From Leifsonia shinshuensis (lineage in GTDB: Bacteria > Actinomycetota > Actinomycetes > Actinomycetales > Microbacteriaceae), in the NCBI RefSeq assembly GCF_022606355.1, contig NZ_JAHHZQ010000001.1, positions 744,001 to 808,000 on the forward strand: a stretch of DNA of 64,000 nucleotides. Reading direction: 5' to 3'. The notes beneath the pieces are model-generated. The model searched no databases. It saw only the letters and a program-made list of their open reading frames with translations, and was not told the origin of the DNA. This document shows positions 50,410 to 58,873 of the stretch, piece after piece (positions within the stretch are counted from its first letter, which is position 1; the number at the start of each line of letters is the position of its first letter). Made by a program: the position numbers and the translations under genes.

Positions 50410-51453
50410 GGACCCTCAGGCTCTCCACCGCACCCCCGAAAATGTGCAGTAGCGCAACGTTAGTGCCGGAGCAAACTGACCATCCAGTTTAAAAAGGTGA
50501 GAAACCTCACATATACCTACCCCCATTTCGGGGATCCGAAGCCGTCGGACTGGGTTTGGCCATCCGGTCAAACCACTGGTCGCCGCGCAGGGCGACACGG
50601 GTCAGCGCCTCCATCCGTCATAGTGCACGCGCCTGAAGAACCTCTCAGACACCAACCGTCCGGCGCTCTGCGTCTCCCCGGCGGAGACACATGCCGCGAG
50701 GCGTCGTGCAACCCGAGAGCCGCATCAGAACAAGTGGGTTGCGTTCAATAACCGGCCGATGGCCCTGTCGGAGTGGTTTAACACGTAACCACTATTGGGG
50801 TGTCCGGTCGAGGCTCTCTCTTGGCCGGCCCATCGAGCACCTTCAACGAGATCTCGGTTGGGGAGCTGCGACCTGAGACACGTCGCCCTCGACGTAGGCC
50901 GACGCGTTAGGCGACAACCACATACGCAGGAGGGATCGCCGGGAGCTTATAGAACTAGATCGGATCACGGTCGACCAACGGGCACTTCTGGAGGCTCACA
51001 AGGTGATCATTCGCAGCCAATGGGTCATTGCGAGCAGCAGCTTCCACCTCATCACCGCCCAGAGAGGGCCCGATTCTCGACGTCCGCGTCCTTGGAAGGG
51101 CGAGGCACCGCCGACAACGGGAACGCGGCGACTTGGATGCCCGACGGCGGCAACGTCGAGCCTGTCGTGCTGAGTGGCACCGAGGCGTTCCAAAGCGCCA
51201 TGAGGAAATCGAAAATGCTTGAAATCACGCGGCAGTTCACCGACTTGGCGGCGGCCCCGGGCCTTCTATTTGGGTTCGAGTCCCGCTGGGGCCGCTGAGC
51301 TCCATGCGGCTAACCCAAACAAGTACGGCTAGTCCGCAGTTAGTCCGCAGGAATCTCGATTGAGCACCCATTCTCGCGAACATGGCAAATCACTGAAATA
51401 GCCCTTGACCAGGATATTCAAGCACTCACAATCATGCACAATCATCTCTCGAA
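50410..51453. other. Right part of the island without a supported gene
   Basis: About 1 kb between the RHS start and attR. The first 120 bp should hold the RHS promoter (AT-rich stretch at 50485-50520). Open frames up to 167 codons on the plus strand lack domain resemblance and good starts. Visible instead are a tRNA-like hairpin at 51251-51295, two TAGTCCGCAG copies (51330-51339, 51341-51350) and two CACAATCAT copies (51427-51435, 51437-51445) close to attR. May be decayed integration-module DNA. Confidence 0.5.
51251..51295 (+). other. tRNA-like mini-helix (possible tRNA remnant)
   Basis: GCGGCCCC (51251-51258) pairs perfectly with GGGGCCGC (51288-51295), like an acceptor stem. Between them, GGG-TTCGAGT-CCC (51272-51284) is a T-arm with a standard TTCGAGT loop. 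D and anticodon arms are missing. It is not a functional tRNA; it may be the 3' fragment of a tRNA carried as an old attachment site. Confidence 0.4.
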
Positions 51454-51478
51454 AGTACGAGCTGTACTACGGGGTGTA
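51454..51478 (+). repeat. attR: second copy of the 25-bp glnA end
   Basis: Identical to 39710-39734. It is followed by A, giving TAA, and then by a terminator hairpin, which is the expected native context of the glnA end. Upstream there is no glnA sequence beyond the 25 bp. Confidence 0.85.
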
Positions 51479-51496
51479 AGCACCGCAGGCCGTCAC

Positions 51497-51533
51497 GGAA
51501 GGGCCGCATCCCCGGCGGGGGTACGGCCCTTCC
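51497..51533 (+). terminator. Original glnA terminator, now orphaned
   Basis: Perfect 10-bp arms GGAAGGGCCG (51497-51506) and CGGCCCTTCC (51524-51533), then GCGTTT. It lies about 20 bp after the attR copy of the glnA end, so it probably terminated glnA before the island inserted. Confidence 0.7.
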
Positions 51534-51566
51534 GCGTTTCCGGGTGCCGGCTCCCGGTTCGGTAGC

Positions 51567-53351
51567 GTGGGTGCCGTGGCGAAACGAGAGATCCCCGAGA
51601 TCGACGGCGTGGCGTACGCCTGGGAATCCGTACTGGGGCAGGGCGGAACGGCCGAGGTCTGGAAGGTGCGCTCCTGCGCGGACGGCCGCGAGTATGCGCT
51701 CAAGCGGATCGACAAGCGCGATGCGTCGGAACGACGCATTGAACGGTTCCGCAACGAGATCGCCTTCGGCCTGTCCACGCGGAGCGCGCACGTCGTGCGT
51801 ATCCACGCGCAGCTCGAGGACGAGGACTACTTCTACTACACGATGGACCTCTTCCCGAAGAGCCTTCGCGACGTCATCGCGGAGGTGTCTGACTACGCGG
51901 TGCTTCTCGAATACCTCTCGCAGCTCTGCGAGGGGATCGCGGAGGTGCACGCCGACGGCATCGTGCACCGCGACATCAAGCCGGAGAACATCCTCGTCGA
52001 TGTCGAGAACCAGAATCTCGTCGTCGCGGATTTCGGAATCGCCCATTTCAAGGACTCCACGCTGACCCGGCGCGGGGAGCTTCTGGCGAACCGCAACTAT
52101 CAGGCTCCCGAACAGATGACGAAGGGAGGCGCGCGTGGCGTCGGGAAGGCGGCCGACGTCTTCGCGCTGGGGGTCATCGCGACGGAGATGTTCACAAAGG
52201 AGAACCCCCGAGGAGGGCGGCATCGGAAGGTGGCCGACGTTCATCCGTTCCTGTCCGATATCGATCTCCTCGTCGAGCAGATGATGCTGCAGGACGACAC
52301 GCAGCGCATCAGGATCGAGGCCGTGCGCGACCGGCTGCGGGTGATCCGCAGACAGGTCGACACGAGAGCCGAAGACATTCGTGACGGGTTGCGGCGCACG
52401 GCGGCGACCGAGCGCGCGGCGAGCGCCGAACGCGTCCTCGATCAGGCTGCTAAGGACGTCCTGTCGGCGAAGTACATCTTCGAGCGGACCGACGACGACG
52501 ATCTCGGCCGGTACAACCCGATGTATCACAGCGAGATCCGGTACAGCGCGAGCGCTGAACTGTACAACGCGTGCGTCCAGTCGAGTCTGTACACCTTCTG
52601 CAAGTCGAAGTTCGAGAACGAAGCCGTTGGAGACTGGAACCAGACGGACCTCGGCCGGGTCTTGGCACCGGAGAAGGCGCAGCTCGTCGACGAATTCGAG
52701 CGCATCCAAGCCCGGTACCCGCTGCCGAGATGGTCCGTCTGGGCGAGCCTGCCGACCCTGGCCGCCCACTACTTCCGGTTCTGCAAGGACTACCACTGCG
52801 AGGAGCTGATCGCGAAAGCCAAGCACCTGACCGCGGACTACGGCCCCGAGGCATTGCGCCCGCGCCTCCAGGGTGTTCCGATCCTCGGGCTCGTCAGCAG
52901 CGTGCGGAGGCGCCTCGCGTCGGATCACTTCCCGATGACCCCGTCCAACCGGGAACGCGTCGAGTTCGAACGCCACATCGGTGTCGCCTGGAACGAGACA
53001 TACCTCGACGATCCCGTCCGATTCGAGTCGGATCTCGACCTCCTCGATCCGACACCCGATCCGACGCGCCCCGACCACATCCTCGAGGCCCTCGAGCAGA
53101 GCTGGGATGTCTCCGTCGCAGAACGAGCCGATGGACACTATTGGATCCACTTCCGATCGGGTGCTGAGTTCGAGAGGTTCCGCGCTGTCGCGCGCGCACT
53201 CGCCACACCGGACTCCCCGTTCGAGGCCGATGTGGACGAGCTGTTGACGACCGAGGAGGAGTTCGAGGACCTCGTCGCCCTCGTCTGGGAGCCCATCTTC
53301 CAGATCCCGACCACGCTCGCCAAAGTGCTCGGACTCCGGGAGGTCGCGTAG
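51567..53351 (+). CDS. Serine/threonine protein kinase with unknown C-terminal domain
   Basis: 594 residues (GTG 51567; GTG 51576 is an alternative). Active Hanks-type kinase in the first 260 residues: Gly-loop LGQGGTAEVW, ALKRI Lys, HRDIKPEN, DFG in VADFGIAHF, and the APEQ motif. There is no transmembrane helix and no PASTA domain, unlike PknB. The remaining 300 residues are helical with Tyr/Trp-rich patches (YNACVQSSLYTFCKSKF, RWSVWASLPTLAAHYFRFC) and no family I recognise. It sits just outside attR, thus originally next to glnA, and may be cotranscribed with the unknown gene after it. Confidence 0.88.
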   Translation: MGAVAKREIPEIDGVAYAWESVLGQGGTAEVWKVRSCADGREYALKRIDKRDASERRIERFRNEIAFGLSTRSAHVVRIHAQLEDEDYFYYTMDLFPKSLRDVIAEVSDYAVLLEYLSQLCEGIAEVHADGIVHRDIKPENILVDVENQNLVVADFGIAHFKDSTLTRRGELLANRNYQAPEQMTKGGARGVGKAADVFALGVIATEMFTKENPRGGRHRKVADVHPFLSDIDLLVEQMMLQDDTQRIRIEAVRDRLRVIRRQVDTRAEDIRDGLRRTAATERAASAERVLDQAAKDVLSAKYIFERTDDDDLGRYNPMYHSEIRYSASAELYNACVQSSLYTFCKSKFENEAVGDWNQTDLGRVLAPEKAQLVDEFERIQARYPLPRWSVWASLPTLAAHYFRFCKDYHCEELIAKAKHLTADYGPEALRPRLQGVPILGLVSSVRRRLASDHFPMTPSNRERVEFERHIGVAWNETYLDDPVRFESDLDLLDPTPDPTRPDHILEALEQSWDVSVAERADGHYWIHFRSGAEFERFRAVARALATPDSPFEADVDELLTTEEEFEDLVALVWEPIFQIPTTLAKVLGLREVA

Positions 53352-53460
53352 GCGCGCCCCGACATCCACTTCGACAACGCGGCCGATGATGCGCAGCCCG
53401 CGGCGCACCGTTACGGTGGTCGGTGTGTCCGCGTGAGCGGGTGACGGAGGAGGTCGTCTC

Positions 53461-53970
53461 ATGGCCGACAGGGATCTGAACGAGGTGCTCGACGAGATCG
53501 ACCGTGGGCTCTCCGGCCCCGCCTGGTCGCGCCTCCGCCGCGATGACCGAGCAGAGTGGCTCGGGCACTTCGTCAGCGGGATCGCCCTCGCGGTCGGGTT
53601 GAAGCCGATCGAGCACCTGGACTCCGGGGTACGGATCGACGACGCAGGAGTGTTCTCGGCGAAGGTGGTCGTCTTCACCGACAAGACCATCGTTTTCGCG
53701 GACGCCGTCGGCCGCAGCGCAGACCCTTACGACGTCGAGACGATCGTCGTCGCACGGCCCCGCGCCGGACTCGCCCAGCTGACGATCTCCGACGCGAACT
53801 CGGCGTACCGGCGCGATGTGTTCGACCCGTGGCCGGGCGACTTCACGGTCAGCGCGGAGTGGTCCTACGGAGCGAAGGTCACGTTTCCGCTCAGCCCGAT
53901 CGAGTCGGATGAGCACCGGCTGCGGTTCACCAGGCTCTACGCCGCGCTGATCGAGGCGTTGGGCGAGTAG
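53461..53970 (+). CDS. Protein of unknown function
   Basis: 169 residues, soluble, no Cys. The N-terminus is helical (LNEVLDEIDRGLSGPAWSRLRRDD); the rest looks beta-rich (AKVVVFTDKTIVFADAV, DVETIVVARP, DFTVSAEWSYGAKVTFPL) and ends in a helix. GGAGGA precedes the ATG. Codon use fits the backbone. 109 bp after the kinase gene, possibly the same transcript; tail to tail with the LCP gene, 6 bp apart. No family recognised. Confidence 0.65.
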   Translation: MADRDLNEVLDEIDRGLSGPAWSRLRRDDRAEWLGHFVSGIALAVGLKPIEHLDSGVRIDDAGVFSAKVVVFTDKTIVFADAVGRSADPYDVETIVVARPRAGLAQLTISDANSAYRRDVFDPWPGDFTVSAEWSYGAKVTFPLSPIESDEHRLRFTRLYAALIEALGE

Positions 53971-53976
53971 TCCCCG

Positions 53977-55305
53977 CTACTTCACGCAGGGCACTCCCCC
54001 GGCCGGCAGCGGCGCGGTCGGGTCGGTGTAGGTGCCGTTCGGGCCGGCCGGTTCCGTCGGGGTCGGCGAGGGCGACGGCGTCGCGGGCGAGGCAGGCGCC
54101 GACGAGGTCGTCGCGGGAGCGGTGGGCGATGCCGTCGCCACCTCCGGGTTCAGCAGCCGCTGCACGACGGCGCGGATCTGAGCCGGATCCACGAGGTTCA
54201 CGTCCTTGCCGTCCTTCACGCCGTAGCCGGTGATCGGCAGCGTGGTGAAGGTGATGTTCCCACCGGCGAGGTGCTGCGCCTCCGACGCCAAGCTCAGAAG
54301 GTCGAAGCCCGAGTCGACGGCGATGTTCTGCTTGGCCGTCGCGATCAGGGAGGACAGCGTCGCCGGGTCGGCGAAGGTGTCCGCCTTCTTGAGCTTGGTC
54401 GCGAGCGAGACGATGAACGCCTGTTGGCGGCGTTCCCGGTCGAGGTCGGTGAAGTCGAGCCCCGGGTTGCTCTCGTCGCGGCGCTGCCGCACGAAGCTGA
54501 CTGCCTGCGACGCGGACAGCTGCTGAACGCCGGCGCGGAAGTCGGCGCCCGAGTACGGATCCCTGGTGTCCTCCGCGATGCACACCGTGATGGGCTGCAC
54601 CGCCTGCGCCACCTGGTAGAACGCGGCCATCGTGACCTCGACGAAGTGGTCGATGCGCACGCCGCCGAGGAAGTCCGAGACCGTCTGCAGCTCGGTCTGG
54701 CGCGCGAAGGTGCGCGCCTGCTGGTAGGCGTCGGCCCGGCTGACGCCTCCCGCCTTCATCAGTTCCGTCAGCTTCTGGTCGAGGGCGAGGCCGTACGCTT
54801 CCTTGATCTTCGATTCCGACACCCCGTCCGGGCTGCCCGACAGCGGGGCGTAGTCGTCGCGCGGTATCGAGATGCCGACAGCGCTTCTCCCGCCCGCGGG
54901 GATGTGGATGAGCATCAGCACGTTGGCGTTGTAGCCGCCATCCGACTGGTCGCCCGCGTGCAGCGCGTTGTACACGTCCGCCGGAAGGGGGTCGCCGTCC
55001 TCGTCGAGCCGGCTGTCCAGCCCCATGACCAGGATGTTCGTCTCAGCCTGGTCGTGCTTCTTCCCGGCGCCTGGCAGGGTGACCGTCGAGCGGTGCAGGC
55101 CGTTCGACAGGTCGATGTACGAGTAGAGGGCGAACCCGCCAACGGCCAGGACCAGGACGCCCACGCCGGCGACGATCGAGAGAACGACGCGCTTGCGTAC
55201 CGACGGGCGGCGCGCCTGGGCGTGCGCGACGTTCGGACGATCGGGCCCCGTGGACCGGTCGGACCCGGGCGCAGGAGCGGGATCGGACGGGTTGGTCGGA
55301 TTCAT
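53977..55305 (-). CDS. LytR-CpsA-Psr (LCP) family cell-wall glycopolymer ligase
   Basis: 442 residues. Cytosolic Pro-rich start, one helix (VVLSIVAGVGVLVLAVGGFALYS split over residues about 40-62), then the extracellular LCP domain: NILVMGLDSR, NANVLMLIHIPAGG, GISIPRDDYAPL, IKEAYGLAL, DHFVEVTMAAFYQV, SFVRQRRDESNPGLDFTDLDRERRQQ. LCP enzymes attach polymers to peptidoglycan. The C-terminal 70 residues are a Ser/Thr/Pro linker. Confidence 0.9.
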   Translation of the reverse strand: MNPTNPSDPAPAPGSDRSTGPDRPNVAHAQARRPSVRKRVVLSIVAGVGVLVLAVGGFALYSYIDLSNGLHRSTVTLPGAGKKHDQAETNILVMGLDSRLDEDGDPLPADVYNALHAGDQSDGGYNANVLMLIHIPAGGRSAVGISIPRDDYAPLSGSPDGVSESKIKEAYGLALDQKLTELMKAGGVSRADAYQQARTFARQTELQTVSDFLGGVRIDHFVEVTMAAFYQVAQAVQPITVCIAEDTRDPYSGADFRAGVQQLSASQAVSFVRQRRDESNPGLDFTDLDRERRQQAFIVSLATKLKKADTFADPATLSSLIATAKQNIAVDSGFDLLSLASEAQHLAGGNITFTTLPITGYGVKDGKDVNLVDPAQIRAVVQRLLNPEVATASPTAPATTSSAPASPATPSPSPTPTEPAGPNGTYTDPTAPLPAGGVPCVK

Positions 55306-55493
55306 CGCCCCGATCGTCCCACCGTTCGCAGCGAGGGATGCGGAACGGCCGACGGACTCCCAGGAACCAGGGTGTGAACAGCGCCTGAGAACCGTCGCAG
55401 GGTGGTCGGGAGTGCATTCCCGCGGCGCAGGGGCGCGACTAGATTCGTGTCACACCGGGGCCACTCGGACCCCGCGAGAGATCGGAGACCTCC

Positions 55494-55805
55494 ATGGCCC
55501 GCTACCTCCTCCTCTACCGTGTCGACCCCGAGGCGATGGCCGCGATGCCGGAGCCCACACCCGAACAAGCCGAGCAGATGAACGCGGCGTGGAACGCCTG
55601 GGCGCAGCAGGCAGGCGCCGGGCTGATCGACTTCGGCGCGCCGACCGCCGCGGTCTCCGACGGCGCCGACCGCAGCGTCGGCGGGTACACGCTCATCGAG
55701 GCCGACGGTGCCGATGCCGTCGAGACCCTCCTCACCGGCCACCCGCACCGTGCGATGGGCGGCACGATCGACGTCTACGAGCTGACGCCCGTACCCGGCA
55801 TGTGA
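55494..55805 (+). CDS. YCII-related domain protein
   Basis: 103 residues: ARYLLLYRVDPEAMAAM, QMNAAWNAWAQQAGAGLIDFGAP, GGYTLIEADGADAVETLLTGHPH and GTIDVYELTPVPGM. This is the dimeric ferredoxin-like YCII fold; the biochemical role is unknown. 188 bp after the divergent LCP start, with no clear promoter seen there. Convergent with glnE over a shared hairpin. Confidence 0.85.
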   Translation: MARYLLLYRVDPEAMAAMPEPTPEQAEQMNAAWNAWAQQAGAGLIDFGAPTAAVSDGADRSVGGYTLIEADGADAVETLLTGHPHRAMGGTIDVYELTPVPGM

Positions 55806-55814
55806 CGAGGCAGA

Positions 55815-55851
55815 CAGCGCCCGGACGTCACCCCGTCGGCGCCGGGCGCTG
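55815..55851. terminator. Bidirectional hairpin between the YCII gene and glnE
   Basis: Perfect 10-bp arms CAGCGCCCGG (55815-55824) and CCGGGCGCTG (55842-55851). The glnE stop lies inside the loop (55828-55830). Confidence 0.65.
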
Positions 55852-58800
55852 CTGCACGCCGTAGAACGAACGCTCGAACACCGCGCGCGCCCGCCGGGTG
55901 ACGGCGAGGTAGTCCTCCTCGAGCCGGCTCGCCGACCCTGGCGGGTACTCCAGGAGACGGGCGACGCCCTCCAGCGCGACCCGATCGGCCGGGAGGACGT
56001 CGGCCGTCTTGTTCGTCCACAGGGTCATCGCCGAGCGAGCCCGGGACGCGAACAGCCAGGCGTCGTGGAGTTTCGCGGCATCCTCCGCGTCGATGAAATC
56101 GTGCTCGACCGCGACAGCGAGCGCCTCCAGGGTGGAGGTCGTGCGCAGCTCGGGGATCGCCGCCGCGTGCTGCAGCTGCACGAGCTGCACGAACCACTCG
56201 ACGTCGCTGAGCGAGCCGCGGCCCAGCTTGAGATGTCGAGACGGGTCCGCGCCCTGCGGCAGGCGCTCGCTCTCGACGCGTGCCTTGATGCGTTTGACCT
56301 CGCGGACCTCCTGCTCGCCGATGCTCGCGGGATACCGCACCTCGTCGGCGACGGCCTCGAAGTCGGCGAGCAGGGCCGGATCGCCCGCGACCCCTCTGGC
56401 ACGCAGGAGTGCCTGGGCCTCCCAGGTGAGCGACCAGCGGCGGTAGTAGGCGCGGTAGGCCTCGAGCGAGCGGACGGCCGGGCCGTTCTTGCCCTCGGGG
56501 CGCAGCCCGATGTCGAGGTCGAGCGGCAGTCGGTTGTCTTCGGTGAGGCTGTTGAGCTGCGCGACGATGGCGAGCGCGGCCTTGTGCGCCGTGTCCTGGT
56601 CGGCCGCGAGCGGCCGGAAGACGTACATCACGTCGGCGTCTGACCCGAAGCCGAGTTCGCGTCCGCCGAAGCGTCCCATGCCGATGATCGCGAACTCGAG
56701 CGCGTCGGCGTCGCCGCGCTCGGCACGGATGGCAGCGAGAACTCCGACGATGACGTTCTCGGTGACGGCCGTGAGCCCGCGCGCGAGCTCCTCGATCGTC
56801 GAGAAGCCGAGGATGGCGGAGAACGCCAGGCGCAGCACCTCGCGCCGACGGACCGCGCGCAGCGACGCCGCCGCCGTGGCCGCCGACTCGTGCCGGCCGA
56901 GGATCGCCGCCGTCTCCTCCCGCAGCAGCTCGGCCGTGCGCGGACGCAGCTCCTCCTCCGACTCCAGCCAGGCGACCGACTCGGGGATGCGCCCGAGCAG
57001 CTCTCCGGCGAACCGCGAGCCCGACAGCACGCGGGTGAGCCGTTCCGCGGCACCGGTGGAGTCGCGCAGCATGCGCAGATACCAGTGCGTCGAGCCGAGG
57101 TCCTCGCTCAGGCGCCGGAAGGTGAGGAGGCCGTAGTCGGGATCCGCCCCGGCGGCGAACCACTGCAGGAGCACAGGCAGCAGGTGCCGCTGGATGGTCG
57201 CGCGGCGGGAGACACCTGCCGTGAGCGCGGCGATGTGCGCCAGAGCACCGCGCGGGTCGCGGAACCCGATCGCCGCGAGCCGCGCCTCCGCCTGCTCGCT
57301 GGTGAGCCCTGCCCCGCCCTCGGCGGCCGTCGCGTCGGCGAGCCGCGCGTCGGCGTTGGTGGCCGCCACGGCGCTCAGCAGCGGCCGGTAGAACAGGCGC
57401 TCATGGAGGCCGCGGACGCGGTGCTTGATCTCGTTCCAGCGCACCATCAGCTGCTCGGCGCTCGGCGCCAGCCCTGTCGCCCTGGCCAGCACCCGCACGT
57501 CGCCCTCGTCGCGCGGCATGATGTGGGTGCGGCTGAGGTGACGCAACTGGAGGCGGTGCTCCATGAGCCGCAGAGTGCGGTAGTCCTGCGAGAACGTCGC
57601 GGCCTCCTCACGGCCGATGTAGCCCTGGGCGGCGAGGGCGGCGAGGGCCGAGAGCGTGTCGCGCTGGCGTACCAGCTCGTCGGTCTGGCCGTGCACCAGC
57701 TGCAACAGCTGCACGGTGAACTCGACGTCGCGCAAACCGCCCGGCCCGAGCTTCAGCTGATAGTGCACCTCGTCGTCGGGGATGTTGTCGGTGACGCGCT
57801 CCCGCATCCGCTGCACCGACTCCACGAAGTTCTCGCGCGACGCGCTGCTCCACACCTTCGGGGCGAGCGCGGCGAGGTAGCGTGCGCCGAGGTCGGGGTC
57901 GCCCGCAATCGGCCGCGCCTTGAGCAGCGCCTGGAACTCCCAGCCCTTGGCCCAGCGGTCGTAGTACGCGATGTGGGACTCGAGCGTGCGCACCAGCGCA
58001 CCGTCTTTGCCCTCCGGGCGCAGGTTGGGGTCGACCTCCCACAGCCCCGGCTCGACCGCAGGTTCGTGGATGCCGCGCTGCGTGAGCATCGCGAGCCGGG
58101 TGGCGATGTCGACCGCGCGGCCCGCACTGAGGCCGGCGGACTCCACACCGTCCGTCACGTAGATGACGTCGACATCGCTCACATAGTTGAGCTCGCGTGC
58201 GCCGGCCTTGCCCATGCCGATCACGGCGAACGGGGTCGCGCGCACCTCGGCCTCGGGGAACCGGCCGGGACCGGTGCCGATGGTCTGCTTCCTGGCGACG
58301 GCGAGCGACGCCTCCAGAGCGGCCGCGGCCAGGTCGGAGAGCGCCGCGGCGACCGCGTCGAACCCGCCGACAGGGTCGTCCTGCTCGAGGTCGAAGCTCG
58401 CGATCTGCACGAGACGGCGACGGTAGCGGACGCGCAGCGCGATGCGTCCCTCGTCCTCCTCCAGTGCCGCGACACCGTCGACGGCACCGACGGCGTCGAG
58501 CAGGTCGGCACGCAACTCGTCGGCACTCGGCAGCGCGGTGATCGGGAAGTCCAGCGCGCTCAGCTCCGCCGGCTGGCGGAGGAAGAACTCCGCAGCGCCC
58601 TCCGATGCGCCGATCACCCGCAGCACCCGGCGCGCGTCGTTGCGCGACGGCACATAGCGAGCGCTCTGCACCGGAGCGTGCCGCAGCAGCCGCAGCGCGA
58701 GCGCCAGCGCGGTGTCCGGGTCGGCCGCGGCAGAGAACGCGGGGAGCAGGTCGTCCACGTCGATGCCGGTCAGCTCGACGAGCTCGTCCAGCTGCCCCCG

Positions 58801-58866
58801 CACCGAGCTCAGCCCCACGAACCCGGCACGCGCGAGGGCCGTGAGGGAGAGCTGCTCGCGGGTCAC
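55828..58866 (-). CDS. glnE: Bifunctional glutamine synthetase adenylyltransferase/deadenylase
   Basis: Adds and removes AMP on the regulatory Tyr of GlnA according to nitrogen status. 1,012 residues with two nucleotidyltransferase halves: an N-terminal one with GMGKAGARELNYVSDVDVIYVT (deadenylylation) and a C-terminal one with GMGRFGGRELGFGSDADVMYVF (adenylylation), each followed by a GlnD-UR-like helical domain (LKLGPGGLRDVEF; LKLGRGSLSDVEWF). Seven base pairs after glnA2, so cotranscribed. The substrate GlnA is encoded 16 kb away in this window. Confidence 0.96.
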   Translation of the reverse strand: MTREQLSLTALARAGFVGLSSVRGQLDELVELTGIDVDDLLPAFSAAADPDTALALALRLLRHAPVQSARYVPSRNDARRVLRVIGASEGAAEFFLRQPAELSALDFPITALPSADELRADLLDAVGAVDGVAALEEDEGRIALRVRYRRRLVQIASFDLEQDDPVGGFDAVAAALSDLAAAALEASLAVARKQTIGTGPGRFPEAEVRATPFAVIGMGKAGARELNYVSDVDVIYVTDGVESAGLSAGRAVDIATRLAMLTQRGIHEPAVEPGLWEVDPNLRPEGKDGALVRTLESHIAYYDRWAKGWEFQALLKARPIAGDPDLGARYLAALAPKVWSSASRENFVESVQRMRERVTDNIPDDEVHYQLKLGPGGLRDVEFTVQLLQLVHGQTDELVRQRDTLSALAALAAQGYIGREEAATFSQDYRTLRLMEHRLQLRHLSRTHIMPRDEGDVRVLARATGLAPSAEQLMVRWNEIKHRVRGLHERLFYRPLLSAVAATNADARLADATAAEGGAGLTSEQAEARLAAIGFRDPRGALAHIAALTAGVSRRATIQRHLLPVLLQWFAAGADPDYGLLTFRRLSEDLGSTHWYLRMLRDSTGAAERLTRVLSGSRFAGELLGRIPESVAWLESEEELRPRTAELLREETAAILGRHESAATAAASLRAVRRREVLRLAFSAILGFSTIEELARGLTAVTENVIVGVLAAIRAERGDADALEFAIIGMGRFGGRELGFGSDADVMYVFRPLAADQDTAHKAALAIVAQLNSLTEDNRLPLDLDIGLRPEGKNGPAVRSLEAYRAYYRRWSLTWEAQALLRARGVAGDPALLADFEAVADEVRYPASIGEQEVREVKRIKARVESERLPQGADPSRHLKLGRGSLSDVEWFVQLVQLQHAAAIPELRTTSTLEALAVAVEHDFIDAEDAAKLHDAWLFASRARSAMTLWTNKTADVLPADRVALEGVARLLEYPPGSASRLEEDYLAVTRRARAVFERSFYGVQQRPAPTG

Positions 58867-58873
58867 GACTCGA

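Larger units (their letters stand above)
39735..51478. mobile_element. 11.7-kb genomic island inserted at the glnA 3' end
   Basis: Bounded by the 25-bp direct repeat. Content differs from both sides: HicAB-like toxin-antitoxin genes, RHS protein, RHS tip cassettes, immunity-like genes, clearly lower GC in 40.5-43.5 kb and 50.4-51.5 kb, and non-coding stretches. The pre-insertion order is inferred to be glnA, its TAA, and the hairpin at 51497-51533. The left end brings its own terminator. No integrase, transposase or replication gene is recognisable, so it may be moved in trans or be a remnant. Confidence 0.8.

Noticed and set aside
51251-51295. A functional tRNA gene
   Set aside because: Only acceptor-like and T arms exist; no D arm, anticodon arm or CCA context. 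Kept as a possible remnant only.
50795-51298. 167-codon plus-strand frame at the right island end as a possible integrase remnant
   Set aside because: The R-H-x-x-R/Y residues of tyrosine recombinases or serine recombinase motifs cannot be found, and it ends inside the tRNA-like hairpin.
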